DNA of 64,000 nucleotides from Cupriavidus necator (GTDB lineage: Bacteria; Pseudomonadota; Gammaproteobacteria; Burkholderiales; Burkholderiaceae): positions 372,001 to 436,000 of the forward strand of contig CP074381.1 in the NCBI GenBank assembly GCA_022041995.1, in the 5' to 3' direction. Both the position numbers and the translations under genes were made by a program. Below the pieces are notes generated by a model. It was not told the DNA's origin. It searched no databases and saw only the letters and a program-made list of their open reading frames with translations. This document shows positions 1-10,534 of this stretch, in pieces (position 1 is the stretch's first letter; each line of letters begins with the position of its first letter).

Positions 1-1
1 C

Positions 2-838
2 CTGGCGCGCAATATCGTGCAGCACCTGAACCGCCGCAAGCCGGACCAGATCCGCCTGCATGAGCCGGTCGAGCCGCTATACCCGGTGGAAGAACTGTAC
101 GGCGTGATCCCCACCGACACGCGCAAGCCCTACGACGTGCGCGAGGTGATCGCGCGCCTGGTCGACGGGTCCGAGTTCGACGAGTTCAAGGCGCGCTACG
201 GCACCACGCTGGTGTGCGGCTTCGCCCGCATCTGGGGCTACCCGGTCGGCATTGTCGCCAACAACGGCATCCTGTTCTCCGAATCGGCACTCAAGGGCGC
301 GCACTTCATCGAGCTGTGCTGCCAGCGCAAGATCCCGCTGGTGTTCCTGCAGAACATCACCGGCTTCATGGTGGGCCGCAAGTACGAGAACGAAGGCATC
401 GCCCGCAACGGCGCCAAGATGGTGACCGCAGTGGCCACCGCGCAGGTGCCCAAGTTCACGGTGATCATCGGCGGCTCGTTCGGTGCCGGCAACTACGGCA
501 TGTGCGGGCGCGCCTATTCGCCGCGCTTCCTGTGGATGTGGCCGAACGCGCGCATCTCGGTGATGGGCGGCGAGCAGGCCGCCAGCGTGCTGGCCACGGT
601 GCGCCGCGACGGCATCGAGGGCAAGGGCGGCACGTGGAGCGCGCAAGAGGAAGAGGCGTTCAAGCAGCCGATCCGCGACCAGTACGAGCACCAGGGCCAT
701 CCGTACTACGCCAGCGCGCGGCTGTGGGACGACGGCGTGATCGACCCGGCGCAGACCCGCACCGTGCTGGGCCTGGGTCTTTCCGCCAGCCTGAATGCAC
801 CGATCGACGAGATGAAGTTCGGCGTGTTCCGCATGTAA
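2..838 (+). CDS. mccB: Methylcrotonyl-CoA carboxylase beta subunit (carboxyltransferase), 3' part
   Basis: This is the C-terminal half or so of the carboxyltransferase subunit of methylcrotonyl-CoA carboxylase, which moves CO2 from biotin to 3-methylcrotonyl-CoA in leucine breakdown. The frame is open to the left edge, so the start lies outside the window. Visible family features are the glycine-rich oxyanion stretch [18 protein letters not shown], the [18 protein letters not shown] block and the [11 protein letters not shown] segment, all typical of acyl-CoA carboxylase beta chains. Downstream liuC and mccA genes of the same pathway support MCC over propionyl-CoA carboxylase. Only the exact substrate is inferred from context. 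Confidence 0.93.
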   Translation: MARNIVQHLNRRKPDQIRLHEPVEPLYPVEELYGVIPTDTRKPYDVREVIARLVDGSEFDEFKARYGTTLVCGFARIWGYPVGIVANNGILFSESALKGAHFIELCCQRKIPLVFLQNITGFMVGRKYENEGIARNGAKMVTAVATAQVPKFTVIIGGSFGAGNYGMCGRAYSPRFLWMWPNARISVMGGEQAASVLATVRRDGIEGKGGTWSAQEEEAFKQPIRDQYEHQGHPYYASARLWDDGVIDPAQTRTVLGLGLSASLNAPIDEMKFGVFRM

Positions 839-880
839 TCCCGCCCACGCAACTACTGCCCCATTACCGCCTTCCACTCC

Positions 881-1783
881 ATGCGCAGCGTCGCCCGCCT
901 GCTTTGCAGCCTAGCCCTGGTCACGGCGCTTGCCTTGCTGGCGCCGCTGTCCGGGCATGCGCAGAGCGCGAACGGCAACGGCAACGGCAATCCTGCGCCG
1001 CGCATGCGCTTCCAGGAGCAGGTGGTGATGCTGCCCAAGGCGGCGATCCCCTCGCGCATCGACCTGGAAGCCACGGTATTCAAGCCGCCTGGCGACGGGC
1101 CGTTCCCGCTGGTGGTGATCAACCACGGCAAGGCGCCGGGCCGGCCCGCGATGCAGGGGCGCGCGCGCTTTCCGGCGCAGAGCGTGGAATTCCTGCGCCG
1201 CGGCTACGCGGTGGTGCTGCCGATGCGGCAGGGTTTTGCGCGCTCGGGTGGCGCCTATGTGGGCGGCAGCTGCGATATCGAGACCAACGGCATGATCCAG
1301 GCCGACGATGTCGTCGCCACGCTCGACTTCATGGCCACGCAGCCCTATGTGGACATGGAGCGCATTGTCGTGATCGGCCAGTCGCATGGGGGCCTGACCA
1401 CGATGGCGTTCAGCACCATCGGCTATCCGGGGGTGCTGGGCGTGGTCAACTTTGCGGGCGGGCTGCGCAACCTGAACTGCCCGGACTGGGAAGAGCGCCT
1501 GGTCGATGCCTTTGCCAGCTACGGCGGCCTGTCGCGCTACCCGTCACTGTGGGTGTATGGCGACAACGACAGCTACTGGCCGGTGCCCTTGCCCGGCCGC
1601 ATGTTCAACGCCTTCAAGGCGCGCGCCACCGGTCCCGCGGCCAAATCGCGGCTGGTGGACGTGGGCGAGTTCGGCAACGACTCGCATCGCGTCTTCAGCG
1701 CGCGCGAAGGCATCCCGGTGTGGTTGCCTGAAGTCGGCAACTTCTTCCGCTCGCTGGGGCTGCCGTTCGACGCCGGCACCTGA
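881..1783 (+). CDS. Exported alpha/beta hydrolase, dienelactone hydrolase-like
   Basis: A 300-residue protein with a clear Sec signal peptide (residues 1-28, hydrophobic core LALVTALALLAPLSG, cleavage after GHAQS), so it should act in the periplasm. The mature part has an alpha/beta-hydrolase fold: VVINHGKAPG oxyanion region and the nucleophile elbow GQSHGG, with an acidic residue and the C-terminal SHRVF histidine as likely triad partners. It lies 42 bases after mccB and 38 before the enoyl-CoA hydratase, so it is probably cotranscribed with leucine catabolism genes. Its substrate is not evident; an exported hydrolase is odd company for cytosolic CoA enzymes. Confidence 0.8.
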   Translation: MRSVARLLCSLALVTALALLAPLSGHAQSANGNGNGNPAPRMRFQEQVVMLPKAAIPSRIDLEATVFKPPGDGPFPLVVINHGKAPGRPAMQGRARFPAQSVEFLRRGYAVVLPMRQGFARSGGAYVGGSCDIETNGMIQADDVVATLDFMATQPYVDMERIVVIGQSHGGLTTMAFSTIGYPGVLGVVNFAGGLRNLNCPDWEERLVDAFASYGGLSRYPSLWVYGDNDSYWPVPLPGRMFNAFKARATGPAAKSRLVDVGEFGNDSHRVFSAREGIPVWLPEVGNFFRSLGLPFDAGT

Positions 1784-1821
1784 ACCGCACCAGACAACCT
1801 TATCCGCCAACGGAGCGAACC

Positions 1822-2610
1822 ATGGAATTCACCGCCCTGACCGTCAATATCGCCAGCCACGTCGCCACCGTCACGCTGAACCGGCCCGATGTGCGCAACG
1901 CCTTCAACGAGACCGTGATCGCCGAGCTGACCGGCGCCTTCCGCGCGCTGGGCGACATGGACGAGGTGCGCGCCATCGTGCTGGCCGGCAACGGCCCGGC
2001 CTTCTGCGCCGGCGCCGACCTGAACTGGATGAAGAAGATGGCGGGCTATTCGGACGACCAGAACCGCGCCGATGCGCTGACCCTGGCGCAGATGCTGCAC
2101 ACCATCTGGTCGTGCCCGCGCCCGGTGATCGCGCGTATCCAGGGCGACACCTATGCCGGCGGCATGGGCCTGGTGGCCGCCTGCGATATCGCGGTGGCCG
2201 CCGAGCACGCGCACTTCTGCCTGTCCGAAGCGCGCCTGGGGCTGCTGCCCGCCACCATCAGCCCGTATGTGATCCGCGCGCTGGGCGAGCAGGCCGCACG
2301 CCGCTACTTCATCACCGCCGAGCGTTTCGATGCAGCCGAGGCACTGCGGCTGGGCTTTGTGCATACGGTGGTGCCGGCCGAGGCCCTGGACGCCAAGGTC
2401 GCGGAACTGGCGACCGCGCTGGTGGCCAACAGCCCGAACGCCGTGCGTGAGAGCAAGCGGCTGGTGCAGGACATCGCGGGCCGTGTGATCGACAACGATT
2501 TGCTGGCCGATACCGCGGACCGGATCGCGAAGATCCGGGCGTCGGAGGAGGGGCGTGAAGGGGTGCGGTCGTTTTTGGAGAAGCGTACGCCGTCGTGGCG
2601 GCCGGCTTGA
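1822..2610 (+). CDS. liuC: Enoyl-CoA hydratase, probably methylglutaconyl-CoA hydratase
   Basis: A 262-residue crotonase-family protein of normal length. It has the CoA-binding/oxyanion signature AFCAGADLNWMKKM and the second glycine loop GDTYAGGMGLVAACDIAVA followed by SEARLGLLPATISPYVIRALG, where the conserved acidic catalytic residue sits. The position between methylcrotonyl-CoA carboxylase beta and alpha genes suggests hydration of 3-methylglutaconyl-CoA to HMG-CoA, the step between carboxylase and lyase. The start is supported by the AACGGAGCG ribosome site. A general enoyl-CoA hydratase activity cannot be excluded from sequence. Confidence 0.87.
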   Translation: MEFTALTVNIASHVATVTLNRPDVRNAFNETVIAELTGAFRALGDMDEVRAIVLAGNGPAFCAGADLNWMKKMAGYSDDQNRADALTLAQMLHTIWSCPRPVIARIQGDTYAGGMGLVAACDIAVAAEHAHFCLSEARLGLLPATISPYVIRALGEQAARRYFITAERFDAAEALRLGFVHTVVPAEALDAKVAELATALVANSPNAVRESKRLVQDIAGRVIDNDLLADTADRIAKIRASEEGREGVRSFLEKRTPSWRPA

Positions 2611-2637
2611 GGCAAACGGTTGGCTTCACCGTTGGTT

Positions 2638-2673
2638 TGCTCCCCTCTCCCGCAAGCGGGAGAGGGGGAGTTC
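2638..2673. repeat. GC-rich palindrome, dispersed hairpin element (copy 1)
   Basis: CCCCTCTCCCGC at 2642-2653 is followed after two bases by its exact reverse complement at 2656-2667, a near-perfect hairpin. The sequence GGTTTGCTCCCCTCTCCCGC recurs at about 63543-63562 behind the thiamine operon. In both places it follows the last gene of an operon, so it may act in mRNA 3' end formation or stability, but there is no U-tract. Confidence 0.6.
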
Positions 2674-2942
2674 CGCCGCGGCATGCGAAAGCGCGGCGCA
2701 GTAAATAAAGACTGCGTGGGATTGCGTGGAGATGGCAGCACGCTAGCGACAAAAACAGCGCTTCATGCCGATAACGTTCGGTAAATCCGGTTAAAGCACC
2801 GCTAACGCAAAAATATCGCCGTCATTGCCAAGTCCGAGAAGACATTCCTAACATGACCCTCCCCAACCTGTCCGCCACCGTTGCACTGCCCGGCCTTGCC
2901 GGCAGCGGCGCGCGCGCGGACGGTCAACAAAGGAGGGCTACC

Positions 2943-4354
2943 TTGGATCACCTGTCCCTTTCCCCAGACAGCGACGTGCAGGCACTCGGCCAGCGCAGCC
3001 GCAACGCCGTCTGGCATCCGTGCACGCGGCTGCGTCCCGACCATGACGCCGTGCCGCTGGCGATCGTGCGGGGCGTTGGCCCATGGCTGCATGATGCCGA
3101 CGGCCGCCGCTATTTCGACGCCACCAGTTCGTGGTGGGTCAACCTGTTCGGCCACGCCAACCCGCGCATCAATGCCGCGCTGGCCAGCCAGCTGGAAACG
3201 CTGGAGCACGTGATGCTGGCCGCTGCACCCACGCCCCGGCGGTGGAGTTGGCCGAGCGCCTGTCGGCGCTGACCGGCGGCGCGCTCGGCAATGTCTTCTA
3301 CGCTTCGGACGGCGCCTCGGCGGTCGAGATCGCGCTGAAGATGAGCTTCCATTACTGGCGCAATACCGGCCTGCCGGCCAAGCGCGAGTTCGTCTGCCTG
3401 CGCCACGGTTACCACGGCGAGACCGTGGGCGCGCTCGCGGTGACCGACGTGGAAGTCTTCCGCGATGCCTACGATCCGCTGATCCGCCGCGCACACGTGG
3501 TGATGGCGCCCGATGCACGCCAGGCCGCACCCGGCGAGAGCGCTGCGGAGGTGGCCGCCCGCGCCTTGGCGGAGCTGGAAACCCTGCTGCGCGAGCGCGC
3601 CGGCCAGATCGCCGCGCTGATCGTCGAGCCGCTGGTGCAGGGCGCCGCCGGCATGGCGATGTACGACCCGTCGTATCTGGATGGCGCGCGCGCACTGTGC
3701 GACCGCTACCGCATCCACCTGATCGCCGACGAGATCGCGGTGGGCTGCGGGCGCACCGGCACCTTCTTCGCGTGGGAACAGTCGCGCGCCGGAGAGGCAC
3801 CGCTGCCCGCGCACCTGTGGCCCGACTTCCTGTGCCTGTCCAAGGGCATCAGCGGCGGCTATCTGCCGCTGTCGCTGGTGCTGTCGCGCCCGGAGATCCA
3901 GCGCGCCTTCGTCGCCGACGAGCTGGCCCGCAGCTTCCTGCATTCGCACTCCTACACCGGCAACCCGCTGGCCTGCCGCGCCGCGCTGGCCACGCTGGAC
4001 CTGTTCGCGCAGGACAACGTGCTCGCGCGCAACCGCGAGCGCGCGCACTGGCTCGCCGACGGCATGGCCGCACTGGCCGCCGACGCGCGCCTGCGGCATG
4101 TGCGCCAGCGCGGGCTGATCTGGGCCGCCGATGTGCGCGATGACGTCGCCGGCGCCGACTTTGCCGCGCGCTTCCATCACGCCGCGCGCGCCCGCGAGCT
4201 GCTGGTGCGCCCGATCGGCAATACGCTGTACGTCATGCCGCCCTACGTCTTCGATGCCGCACAGGCACGCTGGCTGGGCGGGCAACTGCTGGCCACGCTC
4301 GACGATGTGACCACCGATGTGACCACGACCCGGGAGGCGCGCCATGCTGCTTGA
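2943..4354 (+). pseudogene. bioA: Adenosylmethionine-8-amino-7-oxononanoate aminotransferase, frameshifted
   Basis: BioA transfers an amino group from SAM to KAPA to make DAPA in biotin synthesis, using PLP. The frame before about 3221 encodes NAVWHPCTRLRPDHD and SSWWVNLFGHANPRINAAL; the frame after it continues CTHAPAVELAERLSALTGG through the PLP lysine motif LCLSKGISGGYLPLS. One base is missing at about 3222 (GCCGCTGC where GCCGGCTGC is expected), so both halves are intact but out of phase; restored length is about 470 residues. I chose the TTG start at 2943 because a strong AAAGGAGGG site lies seven bases before it; an ATG at 2853 is in frame but has no such site. Overlaps bioF by 11 bases. 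Probably a sequence error. Confidence 0.9.
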
Positions 4355-5558
4355 ACAACTGAAGCTGGCCGCCGAACAGCGCCACGCGCTGGCCCTGACG
4401 CGCCGCCGCCGCGTTGCCCACACTGCCTGCGCGCCGCACCAGGCCGTGGGCGAGGACGGATCCGAGCCGGAGTCGCTGCTGACTTTCTGCAGCAACGACT
4501 ATATGGGGCTGGCCAACCACCCGGACGTGATCGCGGCGCTGGTGGAAGGCGCGCAGCGCTATGGCGCCGGCAGCGGGGCCTCGCACCTGGTCAGCGGGCA
4601 TTCGCTGGCGCACACCCAGCTGGAAGCGGAACTGGCGCGCTGGCTCACCCCGCATATCCCGCATGCGCGCACGCTGTATTTCTGCACCGGCTACATGGCC
4701 AACATGGCGGTGCTGACCGCGCTGGGCACGGCGGGCGCCACGCTGTTCTGTGAGTCGCTCAACCATGCCTCGCTGATCGACGGGGCGCGGCTGGCGCGCG
4801 CCGACGTGCAGCGCTACCCGCATTGCGACACCGCCGCGCTGGAAGCGCTGCTGGCGGCCAGCACCAGCGAGCGCAAGCTGATCGTGACCGACAGCGTGTT
4901 CAGCATGGACGGCAATGTCGCGCCGCTGCGCAAGCTGCTGGAACTGGCCGAGCGCCATGACGCCTGGATCATCGTCGATGACGCCCACGGCTTCGGGGTG
5001 CTGGGCGAGCAGGGCCACGGCGTGCTGGAAGCGCTGGGGCTGTCGTCCGAGCGGCTGATCTATATCGGCACGCTCGGCAAGGCCGCCGGCGTGGCGGGTG
5101 CCTTTGTCGCCGCGCACGAGACCATCATCGAACACCTGGTCAACACCGCGCGGCCCTATATCTACACCACGGCCGCGCCGCCGGCGGTCGCGCATGCGCT
5201 GCTGGCCAGCCTGGCCATCATCGAAGGCGAAGAGGGCAGGCAGCGCCGTGCGCAACTGACGCGCTGCATCGGCATGCTGCGCGAGGGGCTGGCCCAGTTG
5301 GCTGCCATCGCGGGCTGGACGCTGGGCGACAGCCAGACCGCGATCCAGCCGCTGATCGTCGGCGACAACGGCGCCGCGCTGGCGCTGTCGGCCACGCTGG
5401 AGGCGGATGGCATCCGCGTCGGCGCGATCCGGCCGCCGACCGTGCCGGAAGGCACCGCGCGGCTGCGCATCACGCTGTCGGCTTCGCACACCGAAGACGA
5501 TGTGCGGCGCCTGCTGGATGCCCTGAGCGCCGCCGTGGCGCAGCGGGAGGCCACATGA
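4344..5558 (+). CDS. bioF: 8-amino-7-oxononanoate synthase
   Basis: PLP enzyme that condenses pimeloyl-thioester with alanine to KAPA, the first ring-forming step of biotin synthesis. The 404-residue chain has the alpha-oxoamine synthase hallmarks: [15 protein letters not shown] near the N-terminus, [27 protein letters not shown] and the PLP-lysine segment [14 protein letters not shown]. Length is normal. It overlaps the end of bioA by 11 bases and ends overlapping the bioD start (ATGA), so bioA-F-D are translationally coupled. Confidence 0.96.
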   Translation: MLLEQLKLAAEQRHALALTRRRRVAHTACAPHQAVGEDGSEPESLLTFCSNDYMGLANHPDVIAALVEGAQRYGAGSGASHLVSGHSLAHTQLEAELARWLTPHIPHARTLYFCTGYMANMAVLTALGTAGATLFCESLNHASLIDGARLARADVQRYPHCDTAALEALLAASTSERKLIVTDSVFSMDGNVAPLRKLLELAERHDAWIIVDDAHGFGVLGEQGHGVLEALGLSSERLIYIGTLGKAAGVAGAFVAAHETIIEHLVNTARPYIYTTAAPPAVAHALLASLAIIEGEEGRQRRAQLTRCIGMLREGLAQLAAIAGWTLGDSQTAIQPLIVGDNGAALALSATLEADGIRVGAIRPPTVPEGTARLRITLSASHTEDDVRRLLDALSAAVAQREAT

Positions 5559-6292
5559 GCACGCGCGCGCCTTTCGCCTGCTTTGTCACCGGCACCGATA
5601 CCGGCATCGGCAAGACCCACGCCAGCGCGACGCTGCTGCATGCGCTCCATGCCGCCGGCTACCGCACCGCGGGCATGAAGCCCGTGGCCAGCGGCAGTGA
5701 GTGGCGCGACGGCCATTGGCACAACGACGACGTGGCGCAGCTGCGCGCCGCCAGCTCGGTGGCGGTGCCGCTGGGCCAGACCTGCCCGTTCCTGCTGCGC
5801 ACGCCGTGCTCGCCGCATCTGGCCGCCGCGCACGAGGGCGTGCGCATCACGCGCGCGCCGGTCCGCACTGCCTTCAACGCGCTGCGCCGCCAGGCAGATG
5901 CGGTGGTGGTGGAAGGCGTGGGCGGTTTCAACGTGCCGCTCGACGCAGGCGCCGTGCGCTGGAACACCGCCGACCTGGCAGTGATGCTGGCGGTACCGGT
6001 GGTAATGGTGGTCGGCATCCGGCTCGGCTGCCTGAACCACGCCGTCCTGACCGCCGAAGCCATCCGCGCGCGCGGCCTGCCGCTGGCGGGCTGGATCGCC
6101 AACCGGGTCGACCCGGACATGCTGCTGGCCGACGAGAACATCGCCACGCTGCACGCGTCGCTGGACGCGCCTTGCCTCGGTGAATTGCCCTGGCAACTGG
6201 CGCCCGCCGCTGCCGCTGGCCGGCTCGACCTTGCGCCGCTGTTTGCCGCCGCCACCCAATACCAAGCCGAGGCCGCCGGCCTTGCTGCCTGA
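5555..6292 (+). CDS. bioD: Dethiobiotin synthetase
   Basis: ATP-dependent carboxylase that closes the ureido ring of DAPA to give dethiobiotin. The 245-residue protein starts with the P-loop [15 protein letters not shown]; the substrate-contact segment MKPVASGS and the [11 protein letters not shown] motif follow. Start codon overlaps the bioF stop by four bases, and bioB follows 18 bases later. Confidence 0.95.
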   Translation: MSTRAPFACFVTGTDTGIGKTHASATLLHALHAAGYRTAGMKPVASGSEWRDGHWHNDDVAQLRAASSVAVPLGQTCPFLLRTPCSPHLAAAHEGVRITRAPVRTAFNALRRQADAVVVEGVGGFNVPLDAGAVRWNTADLAVMLAVPVVMVVGIRLGCLNHAVLTAEAIRARGLPLAGWIANRVDPDMLLADENIATLHASLDAPCLGELPWQLAPAAAAGRLDLAPLFAAATQYQAEAAGLAA

Positions 6293-6310
6293 ACCAGAAT
6301 TCCATCAATC

Positions 6311-7351
6311 ATGACTCAAGCTCACACCGCTGCCACCGCTACCACCGTTACTACCGTTTCCGTCGATTCCCTGCGCCAGACCGCGCGCCCGCACGCACTG
6401 CCCGCTGACGCCGCGTGGCGCGTCGATGACGTTGCCGCGCTGTTCGCGCTGCCGTTCAACGACCTGTTGTTCCGCGCCCAGCAAGTGCACCGCGAGCACT
6501 TCGACGCCAATACCGTGCAGCTGTCCACGCTGCTGTCGATCAAGACCGGCGGCTGCGAAGAGGATTGCGGCTACTGCCCGCAGAGCGCGCACCACGATGC
6601 CGGCGTGAAAGCCGAGAAGCTGATGGCGCTGGACGAGGTGCTGGACGCCGCGCGCGCGGCCAAGGCCAACGGCGCCACCCGCTTCTGCATGGGCGCCGCC
6701 TGGCGCAGCCCCAAGGACCGTCACCTGGAGCCGGTGATGGACATGGTCCGCGAAGTGAAGGCGATGGGCCTGGAGACCTGCGTCACGCTAGGCATGCTCA
6801 AGGCCGAGCAGGCGCAGCAGCTCAAGGACGCGGGTCTGGACTACTACAACCACAACCTGGATACCTCGCCGGAGTTCTACGGCAAGATCATCACCACGCG
6901 CACCTACCAGGACCGGCTCGACACCATCGGCCATGTGCGCGACGCCGGCATCAATGTCTGCTGCGGCGGCATCGTGGGCATGGGCGAGGCGCGCGAAGCG
7001 CGCGCCGGCCTGATCGCGCAGCTGGCCAATATGGACCCGTATCCGGAGTCGGTGCCCATCAACAACCTGGTCCAGGTCGAGGGCACGCCGCTGGCGGGCA
7101 CTGAGGCGCTGGACCCGTTCGAGTTCGTCCGCACCATTGCCGTGGCACGCATCACCATGCCGCGCGCGATGGTGCGCCTGTCCGCCGGCCGCGAGGCCAT
7201 GGACGAGGCGTTGCAGGCGCTGTGCTTCATGGCCGGCGCCAATTCCATTTTCTACGGCGAAAAGCTGCTGACCACCGGCAACCCGCAGGCCGACCGCGAT
7301 CGCGCCCTGCTGGCCCGCCTCGATATCCGCGCAGAGGGCTACGCGGGATGA
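6311..7351 (+). CDS. bioB: Biotin synthase
   Basis: Radical-SAM enzyme that inserts sulfur into dethiobiotin. It carries the [4Fe-4S] motif C-x3-C-x2-C within [16 protein letters not shown], the downstream [13 protein letters not shown] and [10 protein letters not shown] segments that are near-invariant in BioB, and the late [11 protein letters not shown] arginine region of the [2Fe-2S] site. At 346 residues it has an N-terminal extension of some 30 Thr/Ala-rich residues compared with shorter family members. Last gene of the bio cluster; mccA, whose product needs biotin, begins 61 bases downstream. Confidence 0.97.
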   Translation: MTQAHTAATATTVTTVSVDSLRQTARPHALPADAAWRVDDVAALFALPFNDLLFRAQQVHREHFDANTVQLSTLLSIKTGGCEEDCGYCPQSAHHDAGVKAEKLMALDEVLDAARAAKANGATRFCMGAAWRSPKDRHLEPVMDMVREVKAMGLETCVTLGMLKAEQAQQLKDAGLDYYNHNLDTSPEFYGKIITTRTYQDRLDTIGHVRDAGINVCCGGIVGMGEAREARAGLIAQLANMDPYPESVPINNLVQVEGTPLAGTEALDPFEFVRTIAVARITMPRAMVRLSAGREAMDEALQALCFMAGANSIFYGEKLLTTGNPQADRDRALLARLDIRAEGYAG

Positions 7352-7412
7352 CGCGGTAAAGCCCACCGGTAATCAGCTGGCTCGCCGTCCCGTCGAAAAA
7401 CTAGGAGGAGCC

Positions 7413-9440
7413 ATGTTCAACAAGATCCTGATCGCCAACCGCGGTGAAATCGCCTGCCGCGTGGCCGCCACCTGCCGCCGGCTCGGCATCCGCACCGTTG
7501 CGGTGTACTCGGATGCCGACGCCGACGCGCGCCACGTCGCCTTCTGCGACGAGGCCGTGCATATCGGCGGCGCGGCCGCGCGCGACAGCTACCTGCGCGC
7601 GGACCACATCATCGAGATGGCGAAGGAGACCGGCGCCCAGGCCATCCACCCGGGCTACGGCTTCCTGTCCGAGAACGAAGCCTTTGCCGAGGCCTGCGCC
7701 GCGGCGGGGCTGGTCTTCATCGGCCCGCCGGCGTCCGCCATCCACGCGATGGGCAGCAAGAGCGCGGCCAAGCAGTTGATGGAGAAGGCCGCGGTGCCGC
7801 TGGTGCCCGGCTACCACGGCGAGGACCAGGATCCGGCGCTGCTGCGCCGCGAGGCCGACCGCATCGGCTACCCGGTGCTGCTCAAGGCCAGCGCTGGCGG
7901 CGGCGGCAAGGGCATGCGCGTGGTTGAGTCGGGCGACGGCTTCGAGGCCGCGCTGGCCTCGGTCAAGCGCGAGGCCAGCGCCAGCTTTGGCGATGACAAG
8001 GTGCTGGCGGAAAAGTACCTGACGCGCCCCCGCCATATCGAGATCCAGGTGTTTGCCGATACCCACGGCAACTGCGTCTACCTGTTCGAGCGCGACTGCT
8101 CGGTGCAACGCCGCCACCAGAAGGTGCTGGAAGAAGCCCCCGCGCCGGGCATGACCGAGGAGCGCCGCCGCGCCATGGGCGAAGCGGCAGTGGCCGCGGC
8201 CAGGGCGGTGGGCTATGTCGGCGCCGGCACGGTCGAGTTCATCGCCAACCAGGACGGTTCGTTCTACTTCATGGAGATGAACACGCGCCTGCAGGTGGAG
8301 CACCCCGTCACCGAAATGATCACCGGGCAGGACCTGGTCGAATGGCAGCTGCGCGTCGCCGCCGGTGAAGCGCTGCCGCTCACGCAGGAGCAACTGCGTA
8401 TCGACGGCCATGCGCTGGAAGCGCGTATCTACGCCGAGAACCCCGACAAGCAGTTCCTGCCGTCCACCGGCACGCTGCGCTTCCTGCGCACGCCGCCGGC
8501 GGTGCAGTTCATGCGCGGTGAGGATGCGCACGGCCCGGCGGGTATCCGCATCGATGCCGGCGTGCGCGAGGGCGACACCATCAGCCCGTTCTACGACCCG
8601 ATGATCGCCAAGCTGATCGTCTGGGGCAAGGACCGCGACGAGGCGCTCGCGCGCATGCGCCAGGCGCTGGCGGCCTACCACGTGGTGGGGCTGTCGACCA
8701 ACGTGGCCTTCCTGCAGCGGCTGGTGTCGTCCCAGGCGTTCCGCACCGCCGATCTCGACACCGGCCTGATCGAGCGCAACGAGAAGGTCTTGTTCCCGCC
8801 GCCGGCGCCGGTCGGCATGGAAGTCATCGCGCTGGCCGTGGCGGCGCTGTTCGACCGCGAGGCCCGCGAACGCCGCATCGATGCAGCCGACCAGCATTCG
8901 CCGTGGACCCATGGCGGCGCATGGCGGCTGAACGGCGGCGTGTCGCGCGCGCTGCGCTTCGGCTATGGCGAGCAGGTGCTGGAGGTGACGCTGAACACCA
9001 ACGAGCGCGGCAGCACGCTGATCTATGCGGACCAGGCCGCGCCTTTTGCCTGCACCTGCCACGCCGACGACATCCGCATCAACCTTGGCACGCGGCGCGC
9101 GCATGGGCAGGTGCATGCGGACGGTGAGACCTTTCACGTCTTTTATGCCGGGCGGCATGTGAGCCTGGCGTGGCTCGATCCGCTGGCCCATGCCGGTGAG
9201 GCCGAAAGCGAAGGCGGCAAGCTCACTGCGCCGATGCCCGGAAAGGTCATTGCCGTGATGGTCGAGGCTGGCAGCACCGTCACGCGCGGCACGCCGTTGC
9301 TGGTGATGGAAGCCATGAAGATGGAGCACACCATCAGCGCACCGGTGGATGGGGTGGTGAGTGAGGTGCTTTATGCGGTGGGAGAGCAGGTTGTGGAGGG
9401 GGCGCAGCTTTTGGCGTTTGAGGGGAAGTCAGGGACCTGA
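7413..9440 (+). CDS. mccA: Methylcrotonyl-CoA carboxylase alpha subunit (biotin carboxylase + BCCP)
   Basis: A 675-residue biotin-containing alpha chain. Order of domains: biotin carboxylase N-terminal domain (FNKILIANRGEIACRV), ATP-grasp (LLKASAGGGGKGMRVV and MNTRLQVEHPVTEMITG, residues about 110-320), biotin carboxylase C-terminal domain, a linker, and a biotinyl domain with the VMEAMKMEHT motif whose lysine is residue 636. It carboxylates biotin for the MccB partner encoded at the left edge. A good AGGAGG site precedes the ATG. The gap of more than 6 kb between mccB and mccA is filled by liuC and the bio genes. Confidence 0.95.
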   Translation: MFNKILIANRGEIACRVAATCRRLGIRTVAVYSDADADARHVAFCDEAVHIGGAAARDSYLRADHIIEMAKETGAQAIHPGYGFLSENEAFAEACAAAGLVFIGPPASAIHAMGSKSAAKQLMEKAAVPLVPGYHGEDQDPALLRREADRIGYPVLLKASAGGGGKGMRVVESGDGFEAALASVKREASASFGDDKVLAEKYLTRPRHIEIQVFADTHGNCVYLFERDCSVQRRHQKVLEEAPAPGMTEERRRAMGEAAVAAARAVGYVGAGTVEFIANQDGSFYFMEMNTRLQVEHPVTEMITGQDLVEWQLRVAAGEALPLTQEQLRIDGHALEARIYAENPDKQFLPSTGTLRFLRTPPAVQFMRGEDAHGPAGIRIDAGVREGDTISPFYDPMIAKLIVWGKDRDEALARMRQALAAYHVVGLSTNVAFLQRLVSSQAFRTADLDTGLIERNEKVLFPPPAPVGMEVIALAVAALFDREARERRIDAADQHSPWTHGGAWRLNGGVSRALRFGYGEQVLEVTLNTNERGSTLIYADQAAPFACTCHADDIRINLGTRRAHGQVHADGETFHVFYAGRHVSLAWLDPLAHAGEAESEGGKLTAPMPGKVIAVMVEAGSTVTRGTPLLVMEAMKMEHTISAPVDGVVSEVLYAVGEQVVEGAQLLAFEGKSGT

Positions 9441-9556
9441 TGCGCGACAGGGGTGGCCGGGGCACGGAGCCCGATCACCGTTGCCCCAGCCAACCCCACG
9501 CCCATTCCTCTGCCAAAATACGCCTTTAACCCCACCAGAATTCCCCTGGAGACAAA

Positions 9557-10497
9557 ATGAAGTTGCAGTTGTACGTCCCCGACGGCCGCTACGACCCCTG
9601 GATCGCGGGCTTCACCGAGGCACTGCCCGAAGCGCAATGTGTGACGTGGGAGGACAGCCGTGGCGAACCGGCCGACTACGCCGTGGTCTGGCGCCCGCCG
9701 GTGGAGATGCTGCGTGGCCGTACCGACCTGAAGGCGGTGTTCAACCTCGGCGCCGGCGTCGACGGCATCCTGCGCCTGCGCGATGAAGCCCCTGACGCCT
9801 TGCCCGCCGGCGTACCGATCGTGCGGCTCGACGATGCCGGCATGGCCGCGCAGATGGCCGAGTATGTCACCCACGCCGTGCTGCGCTATTTCCGCAGGAT
9901 GGACGCCTACGAGGCCCAGCAGCGCGCCGGCAACTGGAAGTTCCTCAAGCCGCATCGCCGCGCGGACTTCACCATCGGCGTGATGGGGTGGGCACGCTCG
10001 GCACGCATATCGCCCGCACGCTGGCGGGCTTCGGCTTTCCGGTGCGTGGCTGGAGCCGCACCGCGCGCGCGATCGAAGGCGTGAGCGGATTCTATGGCGA
10101 TGCCGGGCAGGCGCCGTTCCTGGATGGCCTGCGCGTGCTGGTCAATGTGCTGCCGCTGACGCCGCAGACCGAGGACATCCTCAACGCCGGGCTGTTCGCG
10201 CGGCTGGCGCAGGGCGCATACGTGATCAACGTCGCGCGCGGGCAGCATCTGGTTGAGGAAGACCTGCTTGCCGCGGTGCAGTCGGGGCAGGTCGCAGGTG
10301 CCACGCTGGATGTATACCGCACCGAGCCGTTGCCGGCGGAACACCCGTTCTGGCAGGAGTCGCGCATCACCCTTACGCCGCATATCTCTGCGCTGACGCT
10401 GCGCGAAGACAGCATCGCGCAGATCGCCGGCAAGATCCGCGCGCTGCGTGCGGGCCAGCCGATCGCGGGCGTGGTCGACGTGCAGCGGGGCTATTGA
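9557..10497 (+). pseudogene. D-2-hydroxyacid dehydrogenase (GhrA-like), frameshifted
   Basis: Resembles glyoxylate/hydroxypyruvate reductase A: N-terminal substrate domain with FNLGAGVDGIL and VRLDDAGMAAQMAEYV, then an NAD(P)-binding domain. The first frame runs to FTIGVMG (codon ending 9988) and the next frame resumes GTLGTHIARTLAGFGFPVRGWSR, then VINVARGQHLVEEDLL and the TPHISALT histidine. One base is missing after 9988 (GGGGTGGGC where GGGGCTGGGC is expected), which destroys the dinucleotide-binding GxGxxG in the submitted frame. Restored length is about 313 residues, normal for GhrA. Probably a sequence error. Confidence 0.85.
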
Positions 10498-10534
10498 GCC
10501 CCCGACCAGGACGAACTAAATACAGGAGACAGCC

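Noticed and set aside
2790..2806. GTTA-N9-TAAC dyad upstream of bioA as a biotin-repressor operator
   Set aside because: The half-sites are short and do not match the BirA or BioR operator patterns well enough to claim.
3222..3222. Programmed frameshifting in bioA
   Set aside because: There is no slippery heptamer or downstream pseudoknot at the break, and four other unrelated genes show the same one-base loss, which points to sequence error.
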